Positions 45,277 through 53,845 of a stretch of 64,000 nucleotides of DNA are shown here, in pieces; within the stretch, counting starts at the first letter, position 1; every line of letters begins with the position of its first letter. The notes below the pieces were generated by a model. That model saw only the letters and a program-made list of their open reading frames with translations, was not told the origin of the DNA and did no database searches. Position numbers and translations under genes: made by a program. This stretch comes from Agrobacterium vitis (GTDB lineage Bacteria; Pseudomonadota; Alphaproteobacteria; Rhizobiales; Rhizobiaceae), in the NCBI RefSeq assembly GCF_014926405.1, contig NZ_JACXXJ020000005.1:129001-193000 (forward strand). The letters run 5' to 3'.

Positions 45277-45744
45277 TCAATCCTCCGCTTCGGAACGATG
45301 ATCCTGCGACCTTCGCTGATCGATCACGAATTGCCGAACCCGGGCAAGCGCATCCGCTGGGTCGGACTTGCGGCGGTATTCTTCAAGGATGATCTGTTCA
45401 ATCTGCTGCCGGGTTTCGGGGTTTTTATGCTCCGCTTTTCCCGCCAGGGATCGGCCCTGTTGCATCAGCGTGCGGCGCGCTTCCTCCAATCGGTTTTGAA
45501 GATCGGTGGCGGCATCGATAGCTGTGCTGTCGATCATCTCGGGCGGTTGCGCTGAGTGCTGAGGCGGCTCCAGCAGATGGTAGGTGCGGGACAGGTTCTG
45601 TTGCGCCGCCAGCCGATAGCGCAGCAGCAATGCAAGCGCACCCATCGCAAACGCCGGTGGCGTGACGATTGCGACTGCCTTGATCCAATCGGACGTGGAT
45701 TGCCATGTCCTGAAAAGATCGGCCCAGACATTGTAATCGGCCAT
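45277..45744 (-). CDS. Hypothetical membrane-anchored protein
   Basis: The family is not recognised. The 155-residue product has one hydrophobic helix at about 25-45 (AVAIVTPPAFAMGALALLLRY) and a long charged helical tail with the repeated QQ/EE pattern RLEEARRTLMQQGRS and KNPETRQQIEQIILEE, which looks like a coiled-coil cytoplasmic domain. The Met at 45744 has GGAGG upstream. A Met six codons earlier is also possible. The region upstream, 45763-46200, is full of perfect hairpins that lie on the transcribed leader of this gene. Confidence 0.6.
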   Translation of the reverse strand: MADYNVWADLFRTWQSTSDWIKAVAIVTPPAFAMGALALLLRYRLAAQQNLSRTYHLLEPPQHSAQPPEMIDSTAIDAATDLQNRLEEARRTLMQQGRSLAGKAEHKNPETRQQIEQIILEEYRRKSDPADALARVRQFVIDQRRSQDHRSEAED

Positions 45745-45762
45745 TGTCCATTCCTCCCGCAC

Positions 45763-46200
45763 TTGTGAGACAAGCGACCACCGGAGGATTTTGCCCTCTG
45801 GTGATCGGGGAGTTCGAAAGCCGCGTAGAAACGACTGCCTTGGCCTTTAAGCCGAAGCTCTGGACATACGCCAAGGCCTCCCCGACGCCAAAGAATGGTG
45901 GTGTGGGGAACCATATAGTCATGGTCCACCGCCTCAGCCACAAACCTATGGCTGAGGGGGTGAGTGACGGTCTGCGAAGCAGAGCAATCGATCCAGTGAA
46001 TCGATTGCAGGAGCGAACGCCCGGAGCTTAAAGCGACGGGCTTGATAAACCTGCCGACGCTCCAGGATCGGTTCGTTACAACCGATCCTGGGAATGGTCT
46101 AGTGCATAACGGGTAGTGAGGGGAAGGGGAATTTGGGGGGTGAGCCACACGTAAAAACGTTTGCGTCGTGTGCTGCCAATTTCAGTTTCTTGCACGGTCC
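45763..46200. other. Gene-free stretch with an array of perfect hairpins
   Basis: About 440 bp with no convincing gene. It holds at least four clear stem-loops in tandem: GCCTTGGC/GCCAAGGC (45837-45877), CCTCAGCCA/TGGCTGAGG (45932-45957), GCAATCGAT/ATCGATTGC (45984-46008) and CCAGGATCGGTT/AACCGATCCTGG (46062-46091). A weaker CCGGAGG/CCTCTGG pair lies at 45778-45800. The stems differ in sequence, so this is not one simple repeat. Read on the minus strand it forms the leader of the small membrane-protein gene. Confidence 0.75.
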
Positions 46201-46491
46201 CTAAAGCACATTTCGATCAGCGGCTGCCTTATACACGCCGGAACGATCCCGCCTGCCAACCGCCACAACAACAATGATGATGTCTTTGTCGCGCACTTCA
46301 TAAACCAGCCGATAACCAGCACCGCGCAACTTGATCTTGTAACGATCCTTGGCGCCAGAGAGTTGTGCGGAGGGTACGCGCGGGTTGACGCAACGTTCGG
46401 CGAGCTTTTTCTTGAACTGTTCTCTGACGCTATGATCGAGCTTTCGCCATTCTTTCAGCGCGGCATCGACAAATGCCAGCTCATAGCTCAT
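46201..46491 (-). CDS. RelE/ParE-type toxin
   Basis: A 96-residue toxin of the RelE/ParE fold. The pattern FVDAALKEWRKLDHSVREQFKKKL in the first helix and the strands YKIKLRGAGYRLVYEVRDKDIIIVVVAVGRRDRS match RelE (shown only as short segments at about residues 7-30 and 50-85). The basic residues Lys, Arg and the terminal Tyr-like position needed for ribosome-bound mRNA cleavage are present in outline. It starts inside the end of the antitoxin gene (11-bp overlap), the usual arrangement. mRNA cleavage on the ribosome is the expected activity. Confidence 0.87.
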   Translation of the reverse strand: MSYELAFVDAALKEWRKLDHSVREQFKKKLAERCVNPRVPSAQLSGAKDRYKIKLRGAGYRLVYEVRDKDIIIVVVAVGRRDRSGVYKAAADRNVL

Positions 46492-46729
46492 CCAGCGTGA
46501 CTTTCACGACGGGATCATTCGCCCGCGCATCAGCAATGGCATTGAGTTCGAGATCGTCCAGCCGTTCGATCATGGCTTCATAGGCTGACGCCGGAACGCA
46601 ATAGAAAGCAGGTTCGTTACGATTGAGAATAGCCACCGCCGCCCCATCGCCTGCGGCGACTGTCCCCATCGGGTTCTTTTTCAGCTCAGACACGCTGGCT
46701 GTCACTTCGGCAAGGACAATGTGGGTCAT
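46481..46729 (-). CDS. Type II antitoxin, RelB/Phd-like
   Basis: An 82-residue antitoxin. The N-terminus (HIVLAEVTASVSELKKNPMGTV, positions 3-24) fits Phd/RelB-type DNA-binding strands and helices. The C-terminal acidic part (YEAMIERLDDLELNAIADARA) would wrap the toxin. It overlaps the toxin by 11 bp and lies upstream, as is normal. It should repress its own promoter. The Met at 46729 was chosen. A longer frame begins 25 codons earlier without a ribosome site. Confidence 0.85.
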   Translation of the reverse strand: MTHIVLAEVTASVSELKKNPMGTVAAGDGAAVAILNRNEPAFYCVPASAYEAMIERLDDLELNAIADARANDPVVKVTLDEL

Positions 46730-46828
46730 GGTGTTGTTCCGGGGTTTATTATGAGTACTATTAATGGCATCGTTTGAAGTGCCTTTCAAGTTCTCAATAG
46801 TCATTCTGACCGCCTGAGCTTTTCAAAT

Positions 46829-47221
46829 TTACCCCTCCGAAACCTCCCGCCGTGACCCCGGCCTTGGCCGCAACGCATCCAGCGCGTCGGCATTGTCTCT
46901 CCCCCAGGCGTAGAGCATTTCGACCGGCTCGATAAAGCGGCTGCCGAGCGGGGTCAGCCGGTATTCGACGGCGGGTGGAATGGTGGCCTGGACGTGGCGG
47001 GAGATCATGCCGCTGGCTTCCATGTCGCGCAGGGTCTGGGTCAGCATTTTCTTGGAAATACCGGGCAGGCTGCGCAGCAGCACGCCGGTGCGGGCTGTCC
47101 CCCCATGGCGGGCATGCAGGGTGTGCAGCACCATGCTGGTCCATTTGGTGGAAAACAGTTCGAGCACGCGGCGCGGCGCGCAATCTTCGCGCCACTCGGT
47201 TTCGGGTGTTCCTGGGTGCAT
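46829..47221 (-). CDS. HxlR family transcriptional regulator
   Basis: A 130-residue winged-helix regulator. The helix-turn-helix region is WTSMVLHTLHARHGGTARTG, with GISKKMLTQTLRDMEASGMI (about 53-72) as recognition helix and the wing at QATIPPAVEYRLTPLG. HxlR proteins often respond to thiols, quinones or reactive electrophiles. It is divergent from the reductase gene at 47320 with about 98 bp between them, so it most likely controls that gene and itself. Confidence 0.9.
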   Translation of the reverse strand: MHPGTPETEWREDCAPRRVLELFSTKWTSMVLHTLHARHGGTARTGVLLRSLPGISKKMLTQTLRDMEASGMISRHVQATIPPAVEYRLTPLGSRFIEPVEMLYAWGRDNADALDALRPRPGSRREVSEG

Positions 47222-47319
47222 GGTGGTTACCTTCTGGTGTCTAGGCCCGTAAATGGTGCCGTCTTTTTTAAAGGCAAGGGGCGCCTACATCTCTGCCTTC
47301 AGACAGAAGGAGCATGAAG

Positions 47320-48381
47320 ATGGTTGGATCAGCATTGGTGGTCGGCGCAAGCGGTATCGTTGGCAGCGCGACGGTCGATCTTTTACTGCGGCAGGGGTGG
47401 ACTGTTTACGGTTTGGCCCGGTCGCCGGTTGCCAAAGACGGTATGCAGCCTGTGGCCGCCGATCTTCAGGATCGTGAGGCGACAGTGCGGGCTCTTTCCG
47501 ACGTGAAGCCCGAGGTGGTGTTCATCTCGACATGGGCGCGGCAATCAAGCGAGGCGGAAAACATCCGGGTCAATGCGGCGATGGTGCGTAACGTGCTTGA
47601 CGCGCTGCGTCCCGCAGGGTCTGTCGCCCATGTGGCATTGGTCACGGGGCTCAAACATTATCTCGGCCCCTTCGAGGCCTATGGCAAGGGCACCCTGCCG
47701 CAGACGCCGTTTCGGGAAGATCAGGGCAGGCTGGATGTCGAGAATTTTTATTATGCGCAGGAAGATGAAGTGTTTGCCGCCGCAACGCGCGATGGATTTT
47801 CCTGGAGCGTGCACCGCCCCCATACGGTGATCGGCAAGGCAGTTGGCAATGCCATGAACATGGGAACGACGCTGGCCGTCTATGCGACGCTCTGCCGGGA
47901 AACCGGGCGGCCCTTCCGTTTCCCCGGCTCTGCCGTTCAATGGAACGGCCTGACGGACATGACCGATTCTGGCGTTCTGGCCGAACAATTGCTCTGGGCC
48001 GCAACGACCCCACAATGCCGCAACCAGGCCTTCAACGTGGTCAATGGCGATATCTTCCGCTGGAGCTGGATGTGGGGCCGGATTGCCAATTGGTTTGGGC
48101 TGGAACCGGCGCCGTTTGACGGCACGATCCTGCCGCTGGAGCAGCAGATGGCAGAGGACGCCGCCATCTGGCGGGAGATTGCCGAGCGCAACGGCCTGAT
48201 CGAAAAAGACCTGTCGCGTCTGGCCTCACCTTGGCATACCGACGCCGATCTTGGGCGGCCGATTGAAGTGGTGACCGATATGAGCAAGAGCCGGACAATG
48301 GGCTTTGACCGCTACCAGCCCACCGACGAGGCGTTTTTCACCTTGTTTGCGCAATTGCGTGGGGAAAGGCTTATTCCTTGA
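47320..48381 (+). CDS. PRISE-like NAD(P)H-dependent reductase (SDR family)
   Basis: A 353-residue extended SDR protein similar to the plant-type progesterone 5-beta-reductase/iridoid synthase group. The nucleotide motif VVGASGIVGSATVDLL is at about 7-22. It carries the fungal- and bacterial-type GLKHYLGPFEAYGKG segment and an SDR active site with Tyr (FYYAQEDEVF). These enzymes reduce activated C=C bonds, using NADPH, in enones. The Met at 47320 has AAGGAG 7 bases before it. A Met two codons earlier is too close. HxlR regulation is suggested by the divergent neighbour. Confidence 0.85.
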   Translation: MVGSALVVGASGIVGSATVDLLLRQGWTVYGLARSPVAKDGMQPVAADLQDREATVRALSDVKPEVVFISTWARQSSEAENIRVNAAMVRNVLDALRPAGSVAHVALVTGLKHYLGPFEAYGKGTLPQTPFREDQGRLDVENFYYAQEDEVFAAATRDGFSWSVHRPHTVIGKAVGNAMNMGTTLAVYATLCRETGRPFRFPGSAVQWNGLTDMTDSGVLAEQLLWAATTPQCRNQAFNVVNGDIFRWSWMWGRIANWFGLEPAPFDGTILPLEQQMAEDAAIWREIAERNGLIEKDLSRLASPWHTDADLGRPIEVVTDMSKSRTMGFDRYQPTDEAFFTLFAQLRGERLIP

Positions 48382-48431
48382 GTTTGCCTTAGGAAAAGGG
48401 GAGCCCGAATTTCCCGAAAGGCAAATGAAAA

Positions 48432-48446
48432 TAAGAGATCTAGAGT
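48432..48446 (-). repeat. AGAGTCTGTCTGGTT repeat unit
   Basis: A short copy of the GGTTCA..TGAACCAGACAGACTCT family, on the opposite strand from the one at 48660-48685. Confidence 0.5.
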
Positions 48447-48498
48447 CTGTCTGGTTAATTTCCAAAATACACTACGCAAAGGTTTTTCGGCTTCGCCG

Positions 48499-48622
48499 CC
48501 CCCTCATCCGGCTGCCGCCACCTTCTCCCCGATTGGGAGAAGAAGGAAAGAGCCGCAGCGTTTATGGCTTCCTCTCCCCAGCGGGGAGAGGTCCGCTGAG
48601 CGTAGCGGAGGCGGGGTGAGGG
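48499..48622. repeat. Composite palindromic element with CTTCTCCCC arms
   Basis: A first palindrome (CTTCTCCCC/GGGAGAAG, 48522-48545) and a second (CTCTCCCC/GGGGAGAG, 48571-48590) are followed by GTCCGCTGAGCGTAGCGGA and a GGTGAGGGG tail. The outer ends (CCCCCTCATCC and GGGTGAGGGGG) are inverted relative to each other. The plan is like the elements at 42807 and 45017. Confidence 0.75.
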
Positions 48623-48659
48623 GGAACCCAGCACGCAAAGCTAAAGTGTTGTGTCCTGT

Positions 48660-48685
48660 GGTTCAGTCTAAACCAGACAGCCTCT
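48660..48685 (+). repeat. GGTTCA..TAAACC..AGACAGCCTCT repeat unit
   Basis: A copy of the family best seen at 58569-58604: an inverted pair GGTTCA / TAAACC followed by AGACAGCCTCT. Confidence 0.5.
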
Positions 48686-48703
48686 AACGCCTGTCATCCC
48701 TGC

Positions 48704-49270
48704 TCACGCCGCGTCCGCAGCACCTTCCTGCAACACGCCGAAGGCATATTCGGCAAAGGACCGCCAGCATTCCACCCGAAAGGCGTCCTCGCTCATCCGG
48801 TAGAGCACGATTTCGATCTTGCCGAACACGGTGCGGGTGACGGCACCAAGGGGAAAGGTTTTCAGTGACAGGTCAAGCGGGCAGGCGGTGTTGAGGGTTT
48901 GAACAGCGCCGGCGCCGGAGACCAGGATGGCGGTATTGCGGTGGGAGACATCGGTGGCGGAGTGAAGGGTGCCGGAGGCGGCGCAGGTGGCGGCAAGGTC
49001 GGCGCCGTCTTCATCGATGACAAGCCATTCGTCCGGGCCGAGCCAGAAGGCAAGGCGGGGGCCGGCATGCGCAGAGGTTTTTGGCGCTGTGGGTAGGGTC
49101 AGGCCAAGGGCTGAGGAAAGACCGGAGACAGCATCCGCTCCGGCCCGCAGCGAGATGCGTGAGGCCGGTGCGGCTGGCGTCAGCGCCACATGGGCGGAGC
49201 CGCCATAAGCGCCGTCAAGGACCGATTTGCGGGTGGCGGACATCGCGCCGGAGATGATTGGCTCAACCAT
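48704..49270 (-). CDS. soxG: Sarcosine oxidase gamma subunit
   Basis: The fourth gene of the heterotetrameric sarcosine oxidase. A 188-residue protein with the typical small SoxG sequence. A segment with H-x-D-W/L-like structure around FWLGPDEWLVIDEDG and the ISVSGAGAV-like ILVSGAGAVQTLNT region match the family plan. The subunit packs on the alpha subunit. It overlaps the alpha-subunit gene by 8 bp, the last gene of soxBDAG. It is rich in Ala with codon use like its neighbours. Confidence 0.9.
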   Translation of the reverse strand: MVEPIISGAMSATRKSVLDGAYGGSAHVALTPAAPASRISLRAGADAVSGLSSALGLTLPTAPKTSAHAGPRLAFWLGPDEWLVIDEDGADLAATCAASGTLHSATDVSHRNTAILVSGAGAVQTLNTACPLDLSLKTFPLGAVTRTVFGKIEIVLYRMSEDAFRVECWRSFAEYAFGVLQEGAADAA

Positions 49271-52256
49271 GGATGCGGCTTCCTTCCTTGTCGTAAAAGA
49301 CCATGTCGGTCACTTCCACGGCGATTGTCTTGTCAGGCATCGGCACATAGAGCGTTTCGCCCATCCGCGCCCGGCCACCGGCCACCGTGGCAATGGCAAT
49401 TGATTGGCCAAGATTTTCCGACCAGTAGGACGAGGTGACATGCCCCAGCATGGTCATAGGCTTGGGCTGGTTGGGGTTGGCAACAATCTGTGCGCCTTCT
49501 TCCAGCACCTCAATGGGGTCTTTGGTCTTGAGGCCGACCAGTTGCTTGCGGCCTTCCTGGACCAGATCCGGGCGTTTGAGGCCGCGAATACCAACGAAAT
49601 CGGCCTTTTTCTTCGAGACGGCCCAGCCGTAATTGGCATCATCGGGCGTCAGCGTGCCATCGGTGTCCTGGCCAACGATGATATAGCCCTTCTCGGCGCG
49701 CAGGACGTGCATGGTTTCGGTGCCATAGAGGCAGGCGCCCATGGTTTCCGCGCGTTTCCACACGGTTTCAAGCACGGATGCGCCGTAATCCGAGGGCACG
49801 TTGATTTCAAAGCCCACTTCGCCTGTGAACGATACGCGGAATAGGCGGGTTGGCACGCCGCAGAATGTGCCCTCGGCCACGCTCATATGCGGGAAGGCCT
49901 CGTTGGAAATATCAATGCCTTCCACGAAGGGTTCGATAATCTCTCTAGCCTTTGGTCCCTGCACGGCAATCACCGCCCATTGCTCGGAAGCGGAGGTGAG
50001 CCAGACGTTTAGCTCCGGGAATTCCGTTTGCAGATAATCTTCCATGTGGTTCAGCACACGGGCGGCACCGCCGGTGGTGGTGGTGACGTGGAAGCGGTCT
50101 TCGGCCAGCCGTCCAACCACGCCGTCGTCATATATAAACCCGTCGTCGCGGGTCATGATGCCATAGCGGCATTTGCCGGGTTTGAGGCTATCCCATGGGT
50201 TGGTGTAGATCAGGTTGAGGAATTTGGCCGCATCCGTGCCAACCACCTCGATTTTGCCCAGCGTTGAGGCATTGAACACGCCCGCAACCTCGCGCACGGT
50301 TTTGCACTCGCGGTTGACAGCGGCGTGCATATCCTCGCCGGGCTTGGGGTAATACCAAGCGCGTTTCCAATTGCCGACATCTTCAAAATCCGCGCCAAGG
50401 GAGGTTTCCAGATCATGCATTGGGGTTTTGCGCGTTGGGTCAAACAAGTCGCCACGCGAATGGTTGATCAGCGTGCCGAAGGTTACGGGCGTATAGGGGG
50501 CGCGGAAGGTGGTGAGGCCCACTTGCGGGATTTCTTTACCCAGCATTTCGGCGGCAATCGCCAGCCCGTGCATGTTGGACAGCTTGCCTTGATCAGATGC
50601 CATACCATTGGTGGTAAAGCGCTTGATATGCTCGATGGAATGCATGCCCTCGCGCACCGCCAAGCGAATATCCTTGGCGCAGACATCGTGCTGGAAGTCG
50701 ATAAAGGCTTTCACGGCCTCATCGGGGCCAGCGCCTTCGGCAGCGCCAATCATGCCGCCCGTCCAAGCAAAGGCGTTGGCACCGCTTGGCGCGCTGCAAC
50801 TCTCGCCTTCCGCTCCGGCGTCTTTTGCCAGCCTTGCGCCGCTGGCATAGGCTTCTGCCAGCAGTTCGCTGAGATCATCCGTGCCGTTGCAGGCCCCGAC
50901 GCAGATACTATCTTGCACGTAAATATCTGGCAGGAAGCGCTGGGTGGCGGCCTCGAATCGCAGTTTGCCGCGCGATTGTGAGAACAGATGCACCGAAGGC
51001 GTCCAGCCGCCGCTCATCAGCAGCGCATCCACCGCCAGCTTGCGGCGATCAAAACCGCCCTTGCTGGCAATGGTGATGGACTTTAGCCGCAAACGTCCAG
51101 CGGTATCGAGAACGCAATGTTCGTTCAAAACTTCAATACCTGCCGCCTTGGCGTCAGCCAAGACGCTGGCCCCCGGATTGCGGCGGCAGTCGATGATGGC
51201 CACCACCTGCACACCCGCTTTTTTCAGGTCAATCGCCGCTTCATAGGCCGAATCATGGGCGGTGTAGACCGCGACTTTCGCCCCCACAGCCACGCCATAA
51301 TGGTTGAGATAGGTGCGCGCCGCCGATGCCAACATAATGCCGGGGCGGTCGTTGTTGGCAAACACCATGTGGCGCTCAATCGCACCGGTGGCCAGCACCA
51401 CCTTTTTCGCCCGCACTTGCCACAGCCGTTCGCGCGGCAAGCCCTTGGCGGGTTTGGCGATGTGGTCGGTGATGCGCTCGGCGAGGCCTAGGAAATTGTG
51501 ATTGTAATAGCCGAATGCCGTGGTGCGGGTCAGCACGGTCACATTGTCCATGGCTTCCAGTCTGGTGACGGTGGCTTGCGCCCAGTCATAGCCATTTTGG
51601 CCGTCAATCACGGCACCTGTGTCGTAATGGAAGGCGCCGCCCATTTCCGGCTGCTCATCGCAGATGATCACGGAAGCGCCAGTTTCCGCCGCAGCAAGCG
51701 CAGCTGTCAGACCCGCCACACCGCCGCCTACCACCATCACGTCGCAATGGGCATAGCGGTTGGCGTAATGGTCGGTGTCGTCTTCGGTCGGGGCCACGCC
51801 AAGGCCTGCGGCTCGGCGGATGATCGGCTCATAAATCTTGTGCCAAAAGCTCGCTGGCCACATGAAGGTCTTGTAGTAGAAGCCTGCGGCAAAGAAGGGC
51901 GAGAGCAGGTCGTTGACCGCGCCAATATCCATTGACAGCGACGGCCAGCGGTTTTGCGTCTGCACCCGCATGCCATCAAACACTTCCTGCACGGGAGCGC
52001 GCACGTTTGGCTGACGCCGTGCACTATCGCGGGAAATGTCGAGCAACGCGTTTGGTTCTTCCGGGCCAGCGGTGAGAATGCCGCGTGGGCGGTGATATTT
52101 GAACGAGCGACCGACCAGATGAATGCCATTGGCAAGCAATGCTGATGCCACGCTATCGCCTTCAATGGCGGTGAGTATACGGCCATCCACGGTGAAACGC
52201 GCGGTTCTGGCGGGCGTCAGACGGCCCTTGCCGGGAATACGATTGGCACCGCTCAT
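49263..52256 (-). CDS. soxA: Sarcosine oxidase alpha subunit
   Basis: A 997-residue subunit that binds NAD+ and tetrahydrofolate. The N-terminal ferredoxin-like part has the segment RTARFTVDGRILTAIEGD. The Rossmann motif VMVVGGGVAGLTAALAAAE (about 172-190) binds the dinucleotide. The C-terminal half from about 600 is the folate-binding T-protein/GcvT-like domain (segments SMSVAEG.., LFRVSFTGEVGFEINVPSDYGAS). It channels formaldehyde made from sarcosine onto tetrahydrofolate. It overlaps soxD by 4 bp and soxG by 8 bp, so the operon is tightly coupled. Confidence 0.95.
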   Translation of the reverse strand: MSGANRIPGKGRLTPARTARFTVDGRILTAIEGDSVASALLANGIHLVGRSFKYHRPRGILTAGPEEPNALLDISRDSARRQPNVRAPVQEVFDGMRVQTQNRWPSLSMDIGAVNDLLSPFFAAGFYYKTFMWPASFWHKIYEPIIRRAAGLGVAPTEDDTDHYANRYAHCDVMVVGGGVAGLTAALAAAETGASVIICDEQPEMGGAFHYDTGAVIDGQNGYDWAQATVTRLEAMDNVTVLTRTTAFGYYNHNFLGLAERITDHIAKPAKGLPRERLWQVRAKKVVLATGAIERHMVFANNDRPGIMLASAARTYLNHYGVAVGAKVAVYTAHDSAYEAAIDLKKAGVQVVAIIDCRRNPGASVLADAKAAGIEVLNEHCVLDTAGRLRLKSITIASKGGFDRRKLAVDALLMSGGWTPSVHLFSQSRGKLRFEAATQRFLPDIYVQDSICVGACNGTDDLSELLAEAYASGARLAKDAGAEGESCSAPSGANAFAWTGGMIGAAEGAGPDEAVKAFIDFQHDVCAKDIRLAVREGMHSIEHIKRFTTNGMASDQGKLSNMHGLAIAAEMLGKEIPQVGLTTFRAPYTPVTFGTLINHSRGDLFDPTRKTPMHDLETSLGADFEDVGNWKRAWYYPKPGEDMHAAVNRECKTVREVAGVFNASTLGKIEVVGTDAAKFLNLIYTNPWDSLKPGKCRYGIMTRDDGFIYDDGVVGRLAEDRFHVTTTTGGAARVLNHMEDYLQTEFPELNVWLTSASEQWAVIAVQGPKAREIIEPFVEGIDISNEAFPHMSVAEGTFCGVPTRLFRVSFTGEVGFEINVPSDYGASVLETVWKRAETMGACLYGTETMHVLRAEKGYIIVGQDTDGTLTPDDANYGWAVSKKKADFVGIRGLKRPDLVQEGRKQLVGLKTKDPIEVLEEGAQIVANPNQPKPMTMLGHVTSSYWSENLGQSIAIATVAGGRARMGETLYVPMPDKTIAVEVTDMVFYDKEGSRIHG

Positions 52257-52573
52257 TGCGCAGCTCCCTTGTTGTCGATGAGGGCCTGAACTGCGGCATC
52301 ATCCGGCTTGGCTTCGCCTGCCTTATAAGTCAGCAGAAATTTGTCGCTGACGGTATCGCGCACGGCATTGAAAAACCGCCCGCAGCCATGCAGGTGCCGC
52401 CAGCGCTCAAAGATGATTCCCTTGGGGTTATCCCGCAGGAAGAAGAAAGCCTCAAACTCTTCGTCGGAAATCTCGGCAATATTGGCTGGCCGCATAATAT
52501 GCGCCTCGCCTGCGCCGTGAAACTCCAGCTCAGCCCGCTCTTCTTGGCAATAGGGACATTTGATCAACAGCAT
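52253..52573 (-). CDS. soxD: Sarcosine oxidase delta subunit
   Basis: A 106-residue zinc-binding subunit. Cys6 and Cys9 in IKCPYCQEE and His60/Cys64 in RWRHLHGCGRFFN match the known zinc ligands. It follows soxB by 18 bp and overlaps soxA by 4 bp. Confidence 0.95.
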   Translation of the reverse strand: MLLIKCPYCQEERAELEFHGAGEAHIMRPANIAEISDEEFEAFFFLRDNPKGIIFERWRHLHGCGRFFNAVRDTVSDKFLLTYKAGEAKPDDAAVQALIDNKGAAQ

Positions 52574-52591
52574 CTCGAAAATCCCTCTTTA

Positions 52592-53845
52592 TTAGTGTGC
52601 CACGGCGGCAGCTGCCGCTTCATCTATCAACCGCCCGGTGCGGAACCGATCCAGCGTCAGGCCCTTGGCCAGCGCATGCGGTTCGCCCTTGGCAATCAGA
52701 TGGGCAAACAGATTGGCAGACCCCGGTGTGGCCTTGAAACCGCCCGTGCCCCAGCCGCAATTGACAAACAGGTTTGGCACGGGGGTTACGCTTTGAATCG
52801 GCGAACGGTCAGCAGTGTTATCGGTAATGCCACCCCATTGGCGCATCATCTTGACGCGGCGGAAGATGGGGAACAGTTCGCAAATCGCATCCAGCGTGTG
52901 GGTGATGATCTGCAAACCACCGGTCTGGGAATAGGAATTATACTGGTCGGTGCCAGCGCCAATCACCAGCTCACCCTTATCGGATTGTGAGATATAGGCA
53001 TGCACGGTGTTGGACATCACCACGCAGGGGAAAATCGGCTTCAGCGGCTCCGATACCAGCGCCTGCAACGGCGTGGAATGGATTGGCAAGCGCACATCGG
53101 CCATGCCCATCACCATGGAATTATGGCCAGAGGCCGAAACGCCAATCTTTTTCGCGCCAATAAAGCCCTTGGAGGTCTCAACCCCTGCGACTTCACCATT
53201 GGGTCCACGGCGAATACCCGTCACTTCGCAATTTTGAATGATATGCACACCGCGATCAGAGGCTGCGCGGGCATAGCCCCACGCCACGGCATCATGGCGG
53301 GCCGTGCCGCCGCGCCGTTGCAGGGCGGCTCCATTGATGGGGTAGCGGGCCGTTTTGGCAATATCCAGCGGCGGACAGAAGGCCTTGGCCTGTTCTGGCG
53401 TCAACCACTCATTATCAATGCCGTAGAGCGTGTTGGCGTGAACGTGGCGCTTAAAACTCTGCTTGTCATGCACATTGTGCGATAGCATCATCACGCCACG
53501 GGCCGAATACATCACATTGTAATTCAGCTCCTGGCTCAAGCCCTCCCAGAGTTTGAGGGAGTGCTCGTAAATATCCATGCTCTCTTCATAGAGATAATTG
53601 GAGCGGATGATGGTGGTGTTGCGCCCGGTGTTGCCGCCGCCAATCCAGCCTTTTTCAATCACGGCAATATTGGTGATGCCATGTTCCTTGGCCAGATAAT
53701 AGGCCGCACCCAGACCATGGCCGCCACCGCCAATAATAATGACATCATAGGATTTGCGTGGCTCTGGCGATGTCCATTGCGCACTCCAGCCGGTATGGGC
53801 GCGAAGCGCTTCGCGGGCTACGGCAAAAACCGAATATTTGCGCAT
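52592..53845 (-). CDS. soxB: Sarcosine oxidase beta subunit
   Basis: The catalytic subunit of 417 residues that oxidises sarcosine to glycine and formaldehyde. The FAD-binding motif GGGGHGLGAAYYLAKEHG lies at 39-56. His184 in RRGGTARHDAVAWGY corresponds to the His that carries covalent FMN. It is the first gene of soxBDAG, with GGAG before the ATG. The upstream 458-bp region should contain the promoter. Choline and betaine breakdown produces its substrate, though those genes are not here. Confidence 0.96.
   Translation of the reverse strand: MRKYSVFAVAREALRAHTGWSAQWTSPEPRKSYDVIIIGGGGHGLGAAYYLAKEHGITNIAVIEKGWIGGGNTGRNTTIIRSNYLYEESMDIYEHSLKLWEGLSQELNYNVMYSARGVMMLSHNVHDKQSFKRHVHANTLYGIDNEWLTPEQAKAFCPPLDIAKTARYPINGAALQRRGGTARHDAVAWGYARAASDRGVHIIQNCEVTGIRRGPNGEVAGVETSKGFIGAKKIGVSASGHNSMVMGMADVRLPIHSTPLQALVSEPLKPIFPCVVMSNTVHAYISQSDKGELVIGAGTDQYNSYSQTGGLQIITHTLDAICELFPIFRRVKMMRQWGGITDNTADRSPIQSVTPVPNLFVNCGWGTGGFKATPGSANLFAHLIAKGEPHALAKGLTLDRFRTGRLIDEAAAAAVAH

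Larger units (their letters stand above)
48382..48703. other. Gene-free stretch with rhizobial repeats
   Basis: About 320 bp without a convincing gene. It holds the AGAGTCTGTCTGGTT motif (48432-48446), the CTTCTCCCC/GGGGAGA element (48499-48622) and another copy of the first motif on the other strand (48660-48685). It separates the reductase gene from the convergent end of the sarcosine oxidase operon. Confidence 0.7.

Noticed and set aside
45534..46148. 204-codon minus-strand frame through the hairpin stretch
   Set aside because: It overlaps a better gene in another frame and the residues are dictated by palindromes. I treat the stretch as structured RNA/DNA, but it could be an old coding remnant.
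45763..46200. CRISPR array
   Set aside because: The hairpins differ in sequence and have no constant repeat or spacer length, and no cas gene is in the window.
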